This document shows, in pieces, positions 22,881 through 31,301 of a DNA stretch of 64,000 nucleotides. The stretch comes from Rhodospirillaceae bacterium. Its GTDB lineage: Bacteria > Pseudomonadota > Alphaproteobacteria > UBA828. Every line of letters starts with the position of its first letter. Positions within the stretch are counted from its first letter, which is position 1. The notes below the pieces were generated by a model, which was not told where the DNA came from, made no database searches, and saw nothing but the letters and a program-made list of their open reading frames with translations. Position numbers and translations under genes: made by a program. The stretch is from positions 327,725 through 391,724 of the forward strand of contig PBVE01000002.1 in NCBI GenBank assembly GCA_002728135.1. Direction: 5' to 3'.

Positions 22881-23004
22881 ATAAACATTCCTATATTTTT
22901 ACCCATTAAAAAATAAGAGCACGATTCTAGTAAATTACAACTTAACACTCGTAAAAAAAAACAACCACACAGAATTATTAAAAATAAATTTAATTATAAA
23001 ACTT

Positions 23005-23499
23005 CTATAATCTATGATAGGGGTGTTTATTTATAATACTTGCTGAACGCCATAATTGTTCAGCTAACATGCTCCTAACCAACATATGAGGCCAAGTCAT
23101 ATCACCCAATGAAAATATTAAATCCGCTCTATCAAAAACACTCTGAGAAAGACCATCTGCACCTCCAATAATAAAGGCTATTTTTCTGTTGCCACTTTCA
23201 AGGCACTTTTTCATCATCTCCGCAAACTCAAGACTCTTTAGTTTTTTTCCATTTTCGTCAAGTGCAACAACTATTGCTTTATCAGGGATTGCAGATATTA
23301 ATTTCAATCCCTCACGTTTTACCCTTTCTGGACCTCCATATTTACCCCCCTCTTGAATTTCTATTAACTTGAATCTCCAAGGAAGACGACTTGCATAGAG
23401 ATCAAAAATCCCTTTTGTTGGATCATTTCTAACTTTTCCAACAGCGATAATACTAAGACATAAACCTTTTCTCTCATTTTGTTTATTTTTAGAAGCCAT
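23005..23499 (-). CDS. rlmH: 23S rRNA pseudouridine-1915 N3-methyltransferase
   Basis: SPOUT-fold methyltransferase that modifies pseudouridine 1915 of 23S rRNA in 70S ribosomes. The SAM-binding knot is visible as FIIGGADGLSQSV, followed by SLGDMTWPHMLVRSMLAEQL and the C-terminal HPYHR. Length 164 is slightly longer than the usual 155 because of a polar N-terminal tail. It starts 11 nt after rsfS. Confidence 0.94.
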   Translation of the reverse strand: MASKNKQNERKGLCLSIIAVGKVRNDPTKGIFDLYASRLPWRFKLIEIQEGGKYGGPERVKREGLKLISAIPDKAIVVALDENGKKLKSLEFAEMMKKCLESGNRKIAFIIGGADGLSQSVFDRADLIFSLGDMTWPHMLVRSMLAEQLWRSASIINKHPYHRL

Positions 23500-23510
23500 A
23501 AATCTAATTT

Positions 23511-23900
23511 TTAATCTGTCAATTGAATATTATCTGATGGCATTTCAGCTAACCACATCTTCTCAAGATTATAGAAACTTCTAACCTCTGGTCTAAACAA
23601 ATGAACAATCACATCTCTAGCATCAATCAGAATCCAATCTCCATTTTCTTCACCCTCAAACAAGACGGATTTTATTCCTACTAATTTGAATAAATTACGT
23701 AGCCTCGATGAAAATGCCCCCAATTGTCGGTGTGATTTTCCAGTTGCTAGAATCATATAATCAGCAATAACTGACTTTCCAGATAAATTTATAGTTACTA
23801 CATTTTCTGCTTTTGCATCTTCTAATTCAGATCTTATTGCCTCACAAACTAAATATGGTTCTTGGCTTATTGTATTCTGCTTAATATTACGTTTAGACAT
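23511..23900 (-). CDS. rsfS: Ribosome silencing factor RsfS
   Basis: Binds uL14 on the 50S subunit and prevents subunit joining under starvation. The conserved core is present: ADYMILATGKSHRQLGAF, GDWILIDARDVIVHLF and FYNLEKMW. Length 129 is normal. It lies between nadD and rlmH, the standard cluster. Confidence 0.93.
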   Translation of the reverse strand: MSKRNIKQNTISQEPYLVCEAIRSELEDAKAENVVTINLSGKSVIADYMILATGKSHRQLGAFSSRLRNLFKLVGIKSVLFEGEENGDWILIDARDVIVHLFRPEVRSFYNLEKMWLAEMPSDNIQLTD

Positions 23901-23940
23901 AAGTTTAGATTTCTCCTATCAATCAAGCACGTTAGCTGCT

Positions 23941-24606
23941 TTAATTCTCCGTAGCAAAGTGACGAATAGATGTAGCTGAGACTGAATTCAGCGGGCAAAA
24001 TAAATATATCCATGCTGGTGGGTTGGAATTAGCCAATAGGGACGCAGAGCGACAATTAAACCTGTAATTCTCAAATTTCTTAGCTGTTTTTGAAGCCAAT
24101 AACTTGCTAGCATATGGCCAACGATCAAATACTGCGACAGGTACTGATTGAAAGATTTTTGACCAATTCTTCCAATCGCTTACTTCTGGCATTAAGTCTG
24201 CTCCCATTATCCATATAAATTGAATTTTTGGATATATATGCTTTAATTTTTCAATTGTGTCTGAAGTATAACGCGTTCCGATTATTTTTTCTAAGTCAGA
24301 CACATTAATTCGTGAATTAGGAATTATAGAACGGGCATAAGATATTCTATCACTATAAGAAGCCATACCTGATTTTGATTTCAAAGGGTTTTGCGGAGAT
24401 ACAAGCCACCAAACCTCATCCAATTGAAGACGGATAAGAGCCTGATTACTAATATGTATATGACCAGCATGAGCGGGATTAAATGAGCCTCCCAGAAGAC
24501 CTACACGCAATCTACGTCTTCTAGTTACTTTTGTTTTCACTAAAACCGGCTGAGCTGGTGGCCTAACTATGGGAATAAGCCTAGTCAGGGGCGCACCTGA
24601 CCGCAA
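23941..24606 (-). CDS. nadD: Nicotinate-nucleotide adenylyltransferase
   Basis: Makes deamido-NAD from nicotinate mononucleotide and ATP. The nucleotidyltransferase signature GGSFNPAHAGH is at about 39-49, FIWIMGADLM is in the middle, and the SATSIRHF motif at the C-terminus corresponds to the ISSTxIR ATP-binding loop. The basic N-terminal 35 residues are unusual in composition but begin at the only ATG and overlap the proA end by 22 nt. Total length 221. Confidence 0.93.
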   Translation of the reverse strand: MRSGAPLTRLIPIVRPPAQPVLVKTKVTRRRRLRVGLLGGSFNPAHAGHIHISNQALIRLQLDEVWWLVSPQNPLKSKSGMASYSDRISYARSIIPNSRINVSDLEKIIGTRYTSDTIEKLKHIYPKIQFIWIMGADLMPEVSDWKNWSKIFQSVPVAVFDRWPYASKLLASKTAKKFENYRFNCRSASLLANSNPPAWIYLFCPLNSVSATSIRHFATEN

Positions 24607-25856
24607 CCACGGACCTTATACTTGTATGTAGTTAATTGCTCAATGCCAACGGGCCCGCGTGCGTGCAATTTTCCTGTTGAAATTCCTATTTCTGCTCCCA
24701 TACCGAATTCGCCGCCATCAGCAAACTGTGTAGATGTATTGTGCATTACAATACCACTATCCACTTCATTCATAAACTTCGATGCTACTACATCGTCTTC
24801 TGTAACAATGCTATCCGTATGATGTGATCCATATTTGTTTATATGATCAATGGCCTCACTGAGATTCTTAACAACCTTTATTGATAAAATTGAGTCAAGA
24901 TATTCTGTTTTCCAATCTTTATCGGTTGCCGCAAGTAATCTCTTATCAATTTCACAGGCTGCCTTATCACCACGCAACTCACATCCTGCATTAACTAGAG
25001 GGTCTATAATCATAGATAAATTGTTTATGATTTTAGAGTCAATTAAAAGTGTTTCGGTTGCCCCACAAATACCTGTCCTACGCATCTTTGCGTTAAATAA
25101 TAAATCTTTCGCCATTTTAGGATCAGCTTCTGAGTGTATGTATGTATGGCATATACCATCTAGATGGGCTAACACAGGAATCCGGCTTTCAGCAAAAATT
25201 CTTTCTATTAAAGAGCGACCACCACGAGGTATAACAAGATCTATTTTGTTTTCCATACCTAACAAGATGCCAACCGCGGTGCGGTCTTTTGTAGGAACTA
25301 GCTGAATAGAGCTCTCGGGTAGCTTTGCCGAACGCAAGCCAGTATGCATACAAGACAGAATGGCATGTGAAGAGTTAAAGCTTTCTGAACCACCTCTGAG
25401 TATTACTGCATTGCCAGACATTAGACATAAAGCTCCAGCATCAGCTGTTACGTTAGGCCTTGATTCGTAAATAATAGTTATTACTCCTACTGGAACAGAT
25501 ATTTTCTCAATTATTAAACCGTTTGGACGTTTGTTAATTCCTAAGGTTTTTCCTATAGGATCTTGCTGATTTGCAATAGCAACTAATCCTTGAGAAATAG
25601 ATAGAATCCTATCTTTATCAAGCTTAAGTCTATCCAGCATTGCGTTTGACAAACCTTCAGATTCAGCATTTTTCATATCTCTTTCGTTTGCAATCAGAAT
25701 TTTATCTACATTAGAAGCTATCTCATCTGATATTGCTATTATGGCAGATTGTCTGACTTTAATTGATGAAGTTGCCAAAACCCTTGCAGCTTTATTTGCC
25801 GATACACCAATAGATTTAATTACATCATTTAAATTTTTATTATTCTCTACCGTCAT
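24585..25856 (-). CDS. proA: Gamma-glutamyl phosphate reductase
   Basis: Second step of proline biosynthesis: reduces glutamyl-5-phosphate to the semialdehyde with NADPH. The aldehyde-dehydrogenase fold is seen with YESRPNVTADAGALCL, LRGGSES, the RTGICGATETLL segment carrying the catalytic Cys, and the C-terminal EFGMGAEIGISTGKLHARGP. The start is set at ATG 25856, one nt after the proB stop; an upstream in-frame ATG would overlap proB by 32 nt. Length 423 is standard. Confidence 0.96.
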   Translation of the reverse strand: MTVENNKNLNDVIKSIGVSANKAARVLATSSIKVRQSAIIAISDEIASNVDKILIANERDMKNAESEGLSNAMLDRLKLDKDRILSISQGLVAIANQQDPIGKTLGINKRPNGLIIEKISVPVGVITIIYESRPNVTADAGALCLMSGNAVILRGGSESFNSSHAILSCMHTGLRSAKLPESSIQLVPTKDRTAVGILLGMENKIDLVIPRGGRSLIERIFAESRIPVLAHLDGICHTYIHSEADPKMAKDLLFNAKMRRTGICGATETLLIDSKIINNLSMIIDPLVNAGCELRGDKAACEIDKRLLAATDKDWKTEYLDSILSIKVVKNLSEAIDHINKYGSHHTDSIVTEDDVVASKFMNEVDSGIVMHNTSTQFADGGEFGMGAEIGISTGKLHARGPVGIEQLTTYKYKVRGCGQVRP

Positions 25857-25857
25857 T

Positions 25858-26988
25858 TTATCTCTCATCTTCCAAAACAAGGTCATCACGGTGAATCATT
25901 TCATCACGACCAGAATAGCCTAGGATTGATTCAATTTCAGTAGTCTTATGACCAAGAATTTTAGAAGCATCATCAGCCGAATAAGCAACTAATCCCCGAC
26001 CAAGTTCATTATTATGAATATCTAAAAGCGTTACAGCATCTCCTCTATCAAAATCTCCATTTACTTTTGTAACACCAGCCGGAAGAAGGCTTCTTCCTTT
26101 AACAAGGGCATCTACAGCTCCATTATCTAAGATAAGACTTCCTTTTGGTTGCAGGACACTAACAATCCAGTGTTTACGAGCATTTACAGGGGATTTATTA
26201 GATAAAAACCAAGTTGCACGACCTCCAGAAAACAATTTTTTCAGAGGCCTTAACTCTTTACCACTTGTAATTACCATACTACAACCAGAAGCTGTAGCAG
26301 CTTTTGCTGCGATGATTTTAGTTGTCATTCCGCCAGAGGAATCTATAGATGGAGAATTTCCTGCCATTTTTTCAATAGCGGGAGTAATTCGCTCTACAAC
26401 TGGAATCCATTCAGCTTCTTCACATGAGGTTGGGTCGGCAGTGTAAAGGCCGTCTATATCTGATGAAAGTAATATAAGTACATCTGCCGCCATCATAGCC
26501 GCCACACCTGCTGCTAATCGGTCATTATCCCCAAATCTGATTTCTGTCGTGGCTATTGTATCATTCTCGTTGATTACTGGAATTGCACCTAATTTTAATA
26601 AAGTCGTTATTGTATTTCGGGCGTTTAAATATCTTCGTCTATTGTCCATATCATCACTAGTTAAAAGAATCTGAGCAGCTATAAGCTCAGAAGCTTGTAA
26701 AGCTGATGCATAAGAGTGTGCAAGTTGAACTTGCCCACATGCCGCAGCTGCTTGACTTTCCTCTAATCTCAACTCTTCTGTGACCAAACCTAGATCCCGT
26801 CGACCGGCAGCTATCGCTCCAGATGTGACGATTATAATTTCTGGACCTGACTCCCTTATGCTTTTAATATCTTCAGCAAGAAGTTTAAGCCATTCTGAAC
26901 GAATTTGTCCTTTTTCTTGGTCCACCAGTAAGGTAGATCCAATTTTAATAATTATCCTTCGAGCATCATTAATAAGATCTAAACTCAT
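25858..26988 (-). CDS. proB: Glutamate 5-kinase with PUA domain
   Basis: First, feedback-controlled step of proline synthesis. The amino-acid kinase domain shows IKIGSTLLVD, VTSGAIAAGR and INENDTIAT, with a FGDNDRLAAGVA substrate loop. The C-terminal 90 residues form a PUA domain (GSLILDNGAVDALVKGRSLLP region). Length 376 matches ProB-PUA. Its start overlaps the obgE stop by 4 nt (ATGA), which indicates coupling. Confidence 0.96.
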   Translation of the reverse strand: MSLDLINDARRIIIKIGSTLLVDQEKGQIRSEWLKLLAEDIKSIRESGPEIIIVTSGAIAAGRRDLGLVTEELRLEESQAAAACGQVQLAHSYASALQASELIAAQILLTSDDMDNRRRYLNARNTITTLLKLGAIPVINENDTIATTEIRFGDNDRLAAGVAAMMAADVLILLSSDIDGLYTADPTSCEEAEWIPVVERITPAIEKMAGNSPSIDSSGGMTTKIIAAKAATASGCSMVITSGKELRPLKKLFSGGRATWFLSNKSPVNARKHWIVSVLQPKGSLILDNGAVDALVKGRSLLPAGVTKVNGDFDRGDAVTLLDIHNNELGRGLVAYSADDASKILGHKTTEIESILGYSGRDEMIHRDDLVLEDER

Positions 26989-28034
26989 ACTAACCTCATA
27001 AGAGGATCAAATGCTTTGCTTGATTCAATATCATTTATAGACTCTTTTTGACTATCTAAAATATCTGATATTTTCCTGAGAAGTATTTTAATACCTTTTC
27101 CTGAAGTGCTTGAAATAAAAATAGGTTTTTGTTTAGCTATAGCCTCTAATTCGTTGGACTTGTTCTTTAGATTTTCTGCATCTAAAGAATCTGTCTTAGT
27201 TAAACAAATAAGTTCTATTTTCTCACTAACACCATGCCCATATGCCAAAAGTTCGTCACGAATAGTAAGATACGATTCCACTATATTATTTGCTGTACAA
27301 TCAATTAGATGAACAATCAAGCTACAACGCTCAACGTGTCCTAAAAATTGAAGCCCTAAACCAGTTCCTTTGTGTGCACCTTTAATTAAACCAGGCAAAT
27401 CTGCTAAGACAAATTCTTTATTGTCTATTCCGACTACCCCCAACTGAGGAGTAAGTGTTGTAAAAGGATAATCTGATATTTTAGGTTTTGCTCGACTAGT
27501 GACAGAAAGAAAAGTTGATTTACCAGCATTAGGTAAACCTACTAGTCCAACATCAGCTAGAAGTTTTAATTGAAGAACTAGATTCGTAGCTTGCCCGGCT
27601 TCCCCTGGCAATGTACGTCTTGGTGCACGATTAGTTGAGGATTTAAAGTAAGCATTTCCTACACCTCCACGCCCACCCTTAACAAGAATCACTTTCTCAC
27701 CAAGGGTGATTAAATCAGCAATTAGAGAGTTATCTTCTGCATCAAGAATTTGTGTTCCTATTGGTATTGGAAGAATAATATCACCACTATCTGCACCTGT
27801 TCGATTCGCACCTTCCCCATTACGTCCTTTTTTTGCTCTAAAATGCTGCTTATATCGAAAGTCAATAAGAGTATTTAAGCCCTCTACACATTCTGCAATG
27901 ACTGAGCCACCTCTGCCGCCATTACCACCATCTGGTCCACCACGAGGAAGGTTTCTCGCACGCTTAAAGCTTAAGCAACCATTACCCCCTGCCCCACTCT
28001 CAACATAAATACTTACACGATCAATGAATTGCAT
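26985..28034 (-). CDS. obgE: Obg family GTPase (ribosome assembly)
   Basis: GTPase that binds the 50S subunit and links ribosome maturation to growth. The N-terminal glycine-rich Obg fold (1-158) is clear, with GAGGNGCLSF and GGPDGGNGGRGG. The G domain has the P-loop GLPNAGKST (166-174), LADLPGLI and TKTD. Length 349 is typical for alphaproteobacteria, without a long C-terminal extension. It heads the obgE-proB-proA-nadD-rsfS-rlmH run and is separated from rpmA by an intrinsic terminator. Confidence 0.96.
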   Translation of the reverse strand: MQFIDRVSIYVESGAGGNGCLSFKRARNLPRGGPDGGNGGRGGSVIAECVEGLNTLIDFRYKQHFRAKKGRNGEGANRTGADSGDIILPIPIGTQILDAEDNSLIADLITLGEKVILVKGGRGGVGNAYFKSSTNRAPRRTLPGEAGQATNLVLQLKLLADVGLVGLPNAGKSTFLSVTSRAKPKISDYPFTTLTPQLGVVGIDNKEFVLADLPGLIKGAHKGTGLGLQFLGHVERCSLIVHLIDCTANNIVESYLTIRDELLAYGHGVSEKIELICLTKTDSLDAENLKNKSNELEAIAKQKPIFISSTSGKGIKILLRKISDILDSQKESINDIESSKAFDPLMRLV

Positions 28035-28095
28035 GGTATTCGTTCCACTTGAACACAGTCAAAGCTTACGATGGCCTATAATTTATACTAAACTT

Positions 28096-28126
28096 GAAAA
28101 ATAAAAGGGAGCATTACACCGCTCCC
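28096..28126 (-). terminator. Intrinsic terminator after rpmA
   Basis: On the minus strand GGGAGC and GCTCCC form a 6-bp GC-rich stem around an 8-nt loop, followed at once by TTTTATTTTTC. It lies 31 nt after rpmA and ends the rplU-rpmA transcript, so obgE must have its own promoter in the remaining 60 nt. Confidence 0.85.
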
Positions 28127-28156
28127 ATTATTACTTAGCAATAGAATTAGTTGTTA

Positions 28157-28411
28157 TTAACTAGCAGTAACAGAAACTATAGTTTTATTACCACTCTTCT
28201 TTCTAAAGCTAACCCTTCCATCAATAAGGGCATACAAAGTATGATCCTTACCAATACCAACATTTTCGCCAGGATGCCACTTAGTGCCTCTTTGGCGTGC
28301 TATTATATTTCCGGGCACAACAATCTGTCCCCCATATTTCTTAATGCCGAGACGCCTGCCAGCAGAGTCACGGCCGTTTCTTGAGCTACCTCCGGCTTTT
28401 TTGTGTGCCAT
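28157..28411 (-). CDS. rpmA: 50S ribosomal protein bL27
   Basis: Ribosomal protein at the peptidyl transferase centre. The N-terminus [20 protein letters not shown] is the diagnostic L27 signature, with no cleavable pre-sequence, followed by [22 protein letters not shown]. Length 84 is normal. It is the second gene of the rplU-rpmA unit, 6 nt downstream of rplU. Confidence 0.97.
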   Translation of the reverse strand: MAHKKAGGSSRNGRDSAGRRLGIKKYGGQIVVPGNIIARQRGTKWHPGENVGIGKDHTLYALIDGRVSFRKKSGNKTIVSVTAS

Positions 28412-28417
28412 TGCATA

Positions 28418-29098
28418 CTACTCCTTAACCTTTGACTTTCCAGAATTCTTTTTTTCTGGACTCTTCTTAGTTGGACTCTTCTTAGTTGGACTCTTTTGAG
28501 TTGATTGTTTCTTATCTGTCTTCACTTTAGTAGGGGTCTTCTTTGTAGTCTTTTTTTCATCTGACTTCTTAACAGTCTTTGCCTTCTTGTCCTTAATATC
28601 ATCTTTACTAGAAATTTTTGTTTCTTTACTTTTACTTGAAACTTTTTCTTTTTTATCTATTTCCTTACTAGATGCTTTAACCTGCTTCTTCTTAGATGAT
28701 GATTTTGCTTTTGTTTTTTTACTCACAACTTGTTTTTCTTGATCTGAAGTAACCGGCTTTTTCTTTGCAGATGGCTTTTGTCCAGCTTTTAAAATTTCTT
28801 CAATTCGTAAGACAGTTAAATATTGACGATGCCCTCGTGTCCTACGGTGATTTTTTCTTCTTTTCTTTTTGAATACAATGAGCTTATCAGAACGGGTATT
28901 CTCCAGAACTGAAGCAATAACTTTAGCTCCAGTAACATTAGGGGTTCCTAATGTACAATCCTTATCGTCACCCACAGCTAACACTTCCGTTAACTCTAGA
29001 TTTTTTCCAGTCTCGGCGTCTGACCGACGTTCAACTTTTATAACATCGTTCGGCGAAACGCGATACTGCTTTCCACCAGTTTTAATGACAGCAAACAT
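28418..29098 (-). CDS. rplU: 50S ribosomal protein bL21 with long Lys-rich C-terminal extension
   Basis: Residues 1-103 are a complete bL21: MFAVIKTGGKQYRVSPNDVI, then FKKKRRKNHRRTRGHRQ and the terminal LRIEEI strand. Residues 104-226 are a low-complexity tail of Lys, Ser and Thr, with acidic residues interspersed, ending in near-tandem KSPTK units (15-bp repeats at about 28457-28497). Short tails are common on alphaproteobacterial L21, but this one is longer than the core. SPTKK-type motifs resemble those of eukaryotic H1 tails, which is only a compositional similarity. A strong promoter precedes the gene. Confidence 0.93.
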   Translation of the reverse strand: MFAVIKTGGKQYRVSPNDVIKVERRSDAETGKNLELTEVLAVGDDKDCTLGTPNVTGAKVIASVLENTRSDKLIVFKKKRRKNHRRTRGHRQYLTVLRIEEILKAGQKPSAKKKPVTSDQEKQVVSKKTKAKSSSKKKQVKASSKEIDKKEKVSSKSKETKISSKDDIKDKKAKTVKKSDEKKTTKKTPTKVKTDKKQSTQKSPTKKSPTKKSPEKKNSGKSKVKE

Positions 29099-29185
29099 AA
29101 AATTCGTCCAAATTAGAATCGTCTATGGCTTAAGTAGACTAAATTTAAATTTTTACAACCCAGTTGGTGAAATGTCCAAGCGCGC

Positions 29186-29213
29186 ACTATACCTCTACAT
29201 ATTGAAGTGTCAA
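29186..29213 (-). promoter_or_regulatory. Sigma-70 promoter of rplU-rpmA
   Basis: Read on the minus strand, TTGACA (29213-29208) and TATAGT (29191-29186) are separated by 16 nt, nearly matching the consensus. Transcription would start near 29180, leaving a leader of about 80 nt before rplU. Confidence 0.75.
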
Positions 29214-29252
29214 CGCTAAGAACAACTACAATATTTTAGCTGATACAAACAA

Positions 29253-29281
29253 TTCTCTCAACATTTCTTGCAGCCTATAAT
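29253..29281 (+). promoter_or_regulatory. Candidate promoter of tRNA-Ser(CGA)
   Basis: A perfect TATAAT at 29276-29281 lies 32 nt before the tRNA. The -35 at 29253 (TTCTCT, 17-nt spacer) is weak, so the call rests mainly on the -10. Confidence 0.45.
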
Positions 29282-29313
29282 ACCTTTGTTTAAACAATAA
29301 TCATAAATATATC

Positions 29314-29402
29314 GGAGGGATGCCGGAGTGGTTGAACGGGGCGGTCTCGAAAACCGTTGTGCGCTTGCCGTACCGAGGGTTCGAATCCCTCTCCCTCCGC
29401 CA
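29314..29402 (+). tRNA. tRNA-Ser (anticodon CGA)
   Basis: An 89-nt class II tRNA with a GGAGGGA/TCCCTCC acceptor stem, D arm, anticodon loop CTCGAAA giving anticodon CGA (reads UCG), a long variable arm, the TTCGAATC T-loop, discriminator G and an encoded CCA. Confidence 0.96.
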
Positions 29403-29448
29403 ATATTTATTTAAAATTACTAAGTTATTTTAAATTAAGGAGTGAATC

Positions 29449-29787
29449 ATGCCACTTAAACGCTATTTAACTGAGATAGGAATGGGTGTTGATGTACACG
29501 GTAAAAATAATACCAAAGCATCAATACGTGCTGTATCTGACGCAATTAGGCATTCTAGCATCAATTTTTTTGATACTCTTGGTAAATCACCTGATCAAAT
29601 GCAAATTACTGTTAAAATTGGAGTGCCAGAACCCGAATTAGTCAATAAATATGAGGTTGCACAAGTTTTACCTTATGGGACAGTAAATGTAGAGACAACT
29701 AAAGGTGGATTAGAAATCCCAAGTGAGGCAGGAAAAGACTCAATCTACGTAGCAAATGCAGCGGTTATTGTATGTTTTGAGGAATAA
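29449..29787 (+). CDS. Lin0512 family protein (function unknown)
   Basis: A 112-residue protein matching the Lin0512 family of small conserved proteins: LTEIGMGVDVHGKNNTKAS, repeated alternating strands and the closing NAAVIVCFEE. No catalytic motif is evident and the family has no assigned role that I know of. AAGGAG lies 6 nt before the ATG. It stands between tRNA-Ser and the HD-GAF gene without clear coupling to either. Confidence 0.8.
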   Translation: MPLKRYLTEIGMGVDVHGKNNTKASIRAVSDAIRHSSINFFDTLGKSPDQMQITVKIGVPEPELVNKYEVAQVLPYGTVNVETTKGGLEIPSEAGKDSIYVANAAVIVCFEE

Positions 29788-29934
29788 AAAACATTAATTT
29801 TTTGTTAAAATATATTTTTATACAATTTGTGTGGCATTTTCTCTTTATCTCTCGTAAGGCTATAATTGCCTTTTATCTATCATTTTCTGCCTTTTTGCCA
29901 TAATATTAACATTCGAAACAAAAGGGAGTTAAAC

Positions 29935-31278
29935 GTGGCAAGTGCACTTCCATCGCAGTTTTTGATAAATGAATTTTTTATCAGCCAATATATTGAAACA
30001 GTTGAAGAACATTTCAGTTCAATGTTTCCTAATGTAGAAACTGATACAGCAATTTATGTCGATACTATAGATACAATTCATAGAGCTATCCCTATCTTAG
30101 GGAGATCAAACGCTGCATACCATGACATTGAGCACACATTTTATGTTTTTTCTTGCGGATTAGAAATAATTAGAGGGAAGCATATAATTGAAGGAAATAT
30201 ATCTCTCGAGGACTGGTGTCATTTTGTTATTGGTCTCTTACTCCATGATGTTGGATATATCAGAAATATATTAGAAAGCGATAATGATAAAATACAGACA
30301 ATAGATATGGATGGTAAGACAATCAAGTTAACCGATGAGGATACAGATGCAGTCTTAACAAATTATCATGTATTCCGAGGACAAGCCTTTGCTAAGCAAT
30401 TTTTAATTAATTATAAAACTATAGATTTAGATAAAATAAATAAATTAATTGCAGGTACAACTTTTCCAATACCAGAAGATTTCTCACCGGAAGAATTTGC
30501 ACACTTAGTCCAAGCAGCAGACCTAATTGGACAAATGGGTGAACTTTACTACACCTCAAAAATAGCTGCTTTGTATGATGAATTTAAAGAAAATAAGACA
30601 ACTGAAAAACTGAATCTAAACTCCCCTGCAGATTTACTCTCAACATACCCAAGTTTTTTTTGGCATGTAGTACATCCAAATGTAAAAGATGTTTTCAAAT
30701 ATCTAGAGGCACATGAAGCTGGAAAACTCTGGCTTACAAGCCTTGTAAATCAGGTATTTGCACAGGAAAATATTTCTATATTGGGAGGAAAATCAAAAAG
30801 GTTATTTCAAGAGCTGGTTAGAGCAAAACAATTTGCTGTCAACCATGATGAGCGATTGGCATTAATAACAGAGATTTTAATGAAATATTTTAATTGTCAG
30901 ATTGGGCATGTCTATTCAATGAATAAAACTGGCGATAAAATAGAATCTTCTGGTATTTGGAGAGTTACTTCTGAAGAATTTGAGGATTTTAAAAAAGTAA
31001 CCCAATCCTTAAGATTTTCTAAGGGAATGGGAATGCCTGGACATGCATGGGAGACTCGAGAAGTACAATGGATTTCTGACCTTGGTCAACGCGATCCAAA
31101 AGAATTTCCACGTGCTACTGCTTGCAAAAAACTGGGCATAAAATTTGCGTTTGGTATACCAATACTTTCTGGGGGAACATGTCGCGATGTGCTTGAAATT
31201 TTTTCACAAAAATCCATTAGTCCCACAAAAAGCGATGAAATGTTTATTAAAATGATCGCGAACGCAATAAATGACTAA
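29935..31278 (+). CDS. HD-domain phosphohydrolase fused to a GAF domain
   Basis: The start is GTG 29935, with a strong AAGGGAG Shine-Dalgarno at 29922-29928; an earlier in-frame ATG at 29866 lacks one. Residues about 40-215 form an HD metal-dependent phosphohydrolase domain with His63 and His67 in YHDIEHT and the His104-Asp105 pair in LLLHDVGYIR. This resembles the cyanobacterial Npun_R2479-type HD proteins. Residues about 290-447 form a GAF sensory domain (CQIGHVYSM, then GMGMPGHAWETREVQWISDL and GIKFAFGIPIL). The likely role is ligand- or redox-sensed hydrolysis of a phosphorylated small molecule, possibly a cyclic nucleotide; the substrate is not identifiable. It is followed 23 nt later by an unrecognised gene. 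Confidence 0.8.
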   Translation: MASALPSQFLINEFFISQYIETVEEHFSSMFPNVETDTAIYVDTIDTIHRAIPILGRSNAAYHDIEHTFYVFSCGLEIIRGKHIIEGNISLEDWCHFVIGLLLHDVGYIRNILESDNDKIQTIDMDGKTIKLTDEDTDAVLTNYHVFRGQAFAKQFLINYKTIDLDKINKLIAGTTFPIPEDFSPEEFAHLVQAADLIGQMGELYYTSKIAALYDEFKENKTTEKLNLNSPADLLSTYPSFFWHVVHPNVKDVFKYLEAHEAGKLWLTSLVNQVFAQENISILGGKSKRLFQELVRAKQFAVNHDERLALITEILMKYFNCQIGHVYSMNKTGDKIESSGIWRVTSEEFEDFKKVTQSLRFSKGMGMPGHAWETREVQWISDLGQRDPKEFPRATACKKLGIKFAFGIPILSGGTCRDVLEIFSQKSISPTKSDEMFIKMIANAIND

Positions 31279-31301
31279 TCTAAAAACATAATGGTATACA
31301 A

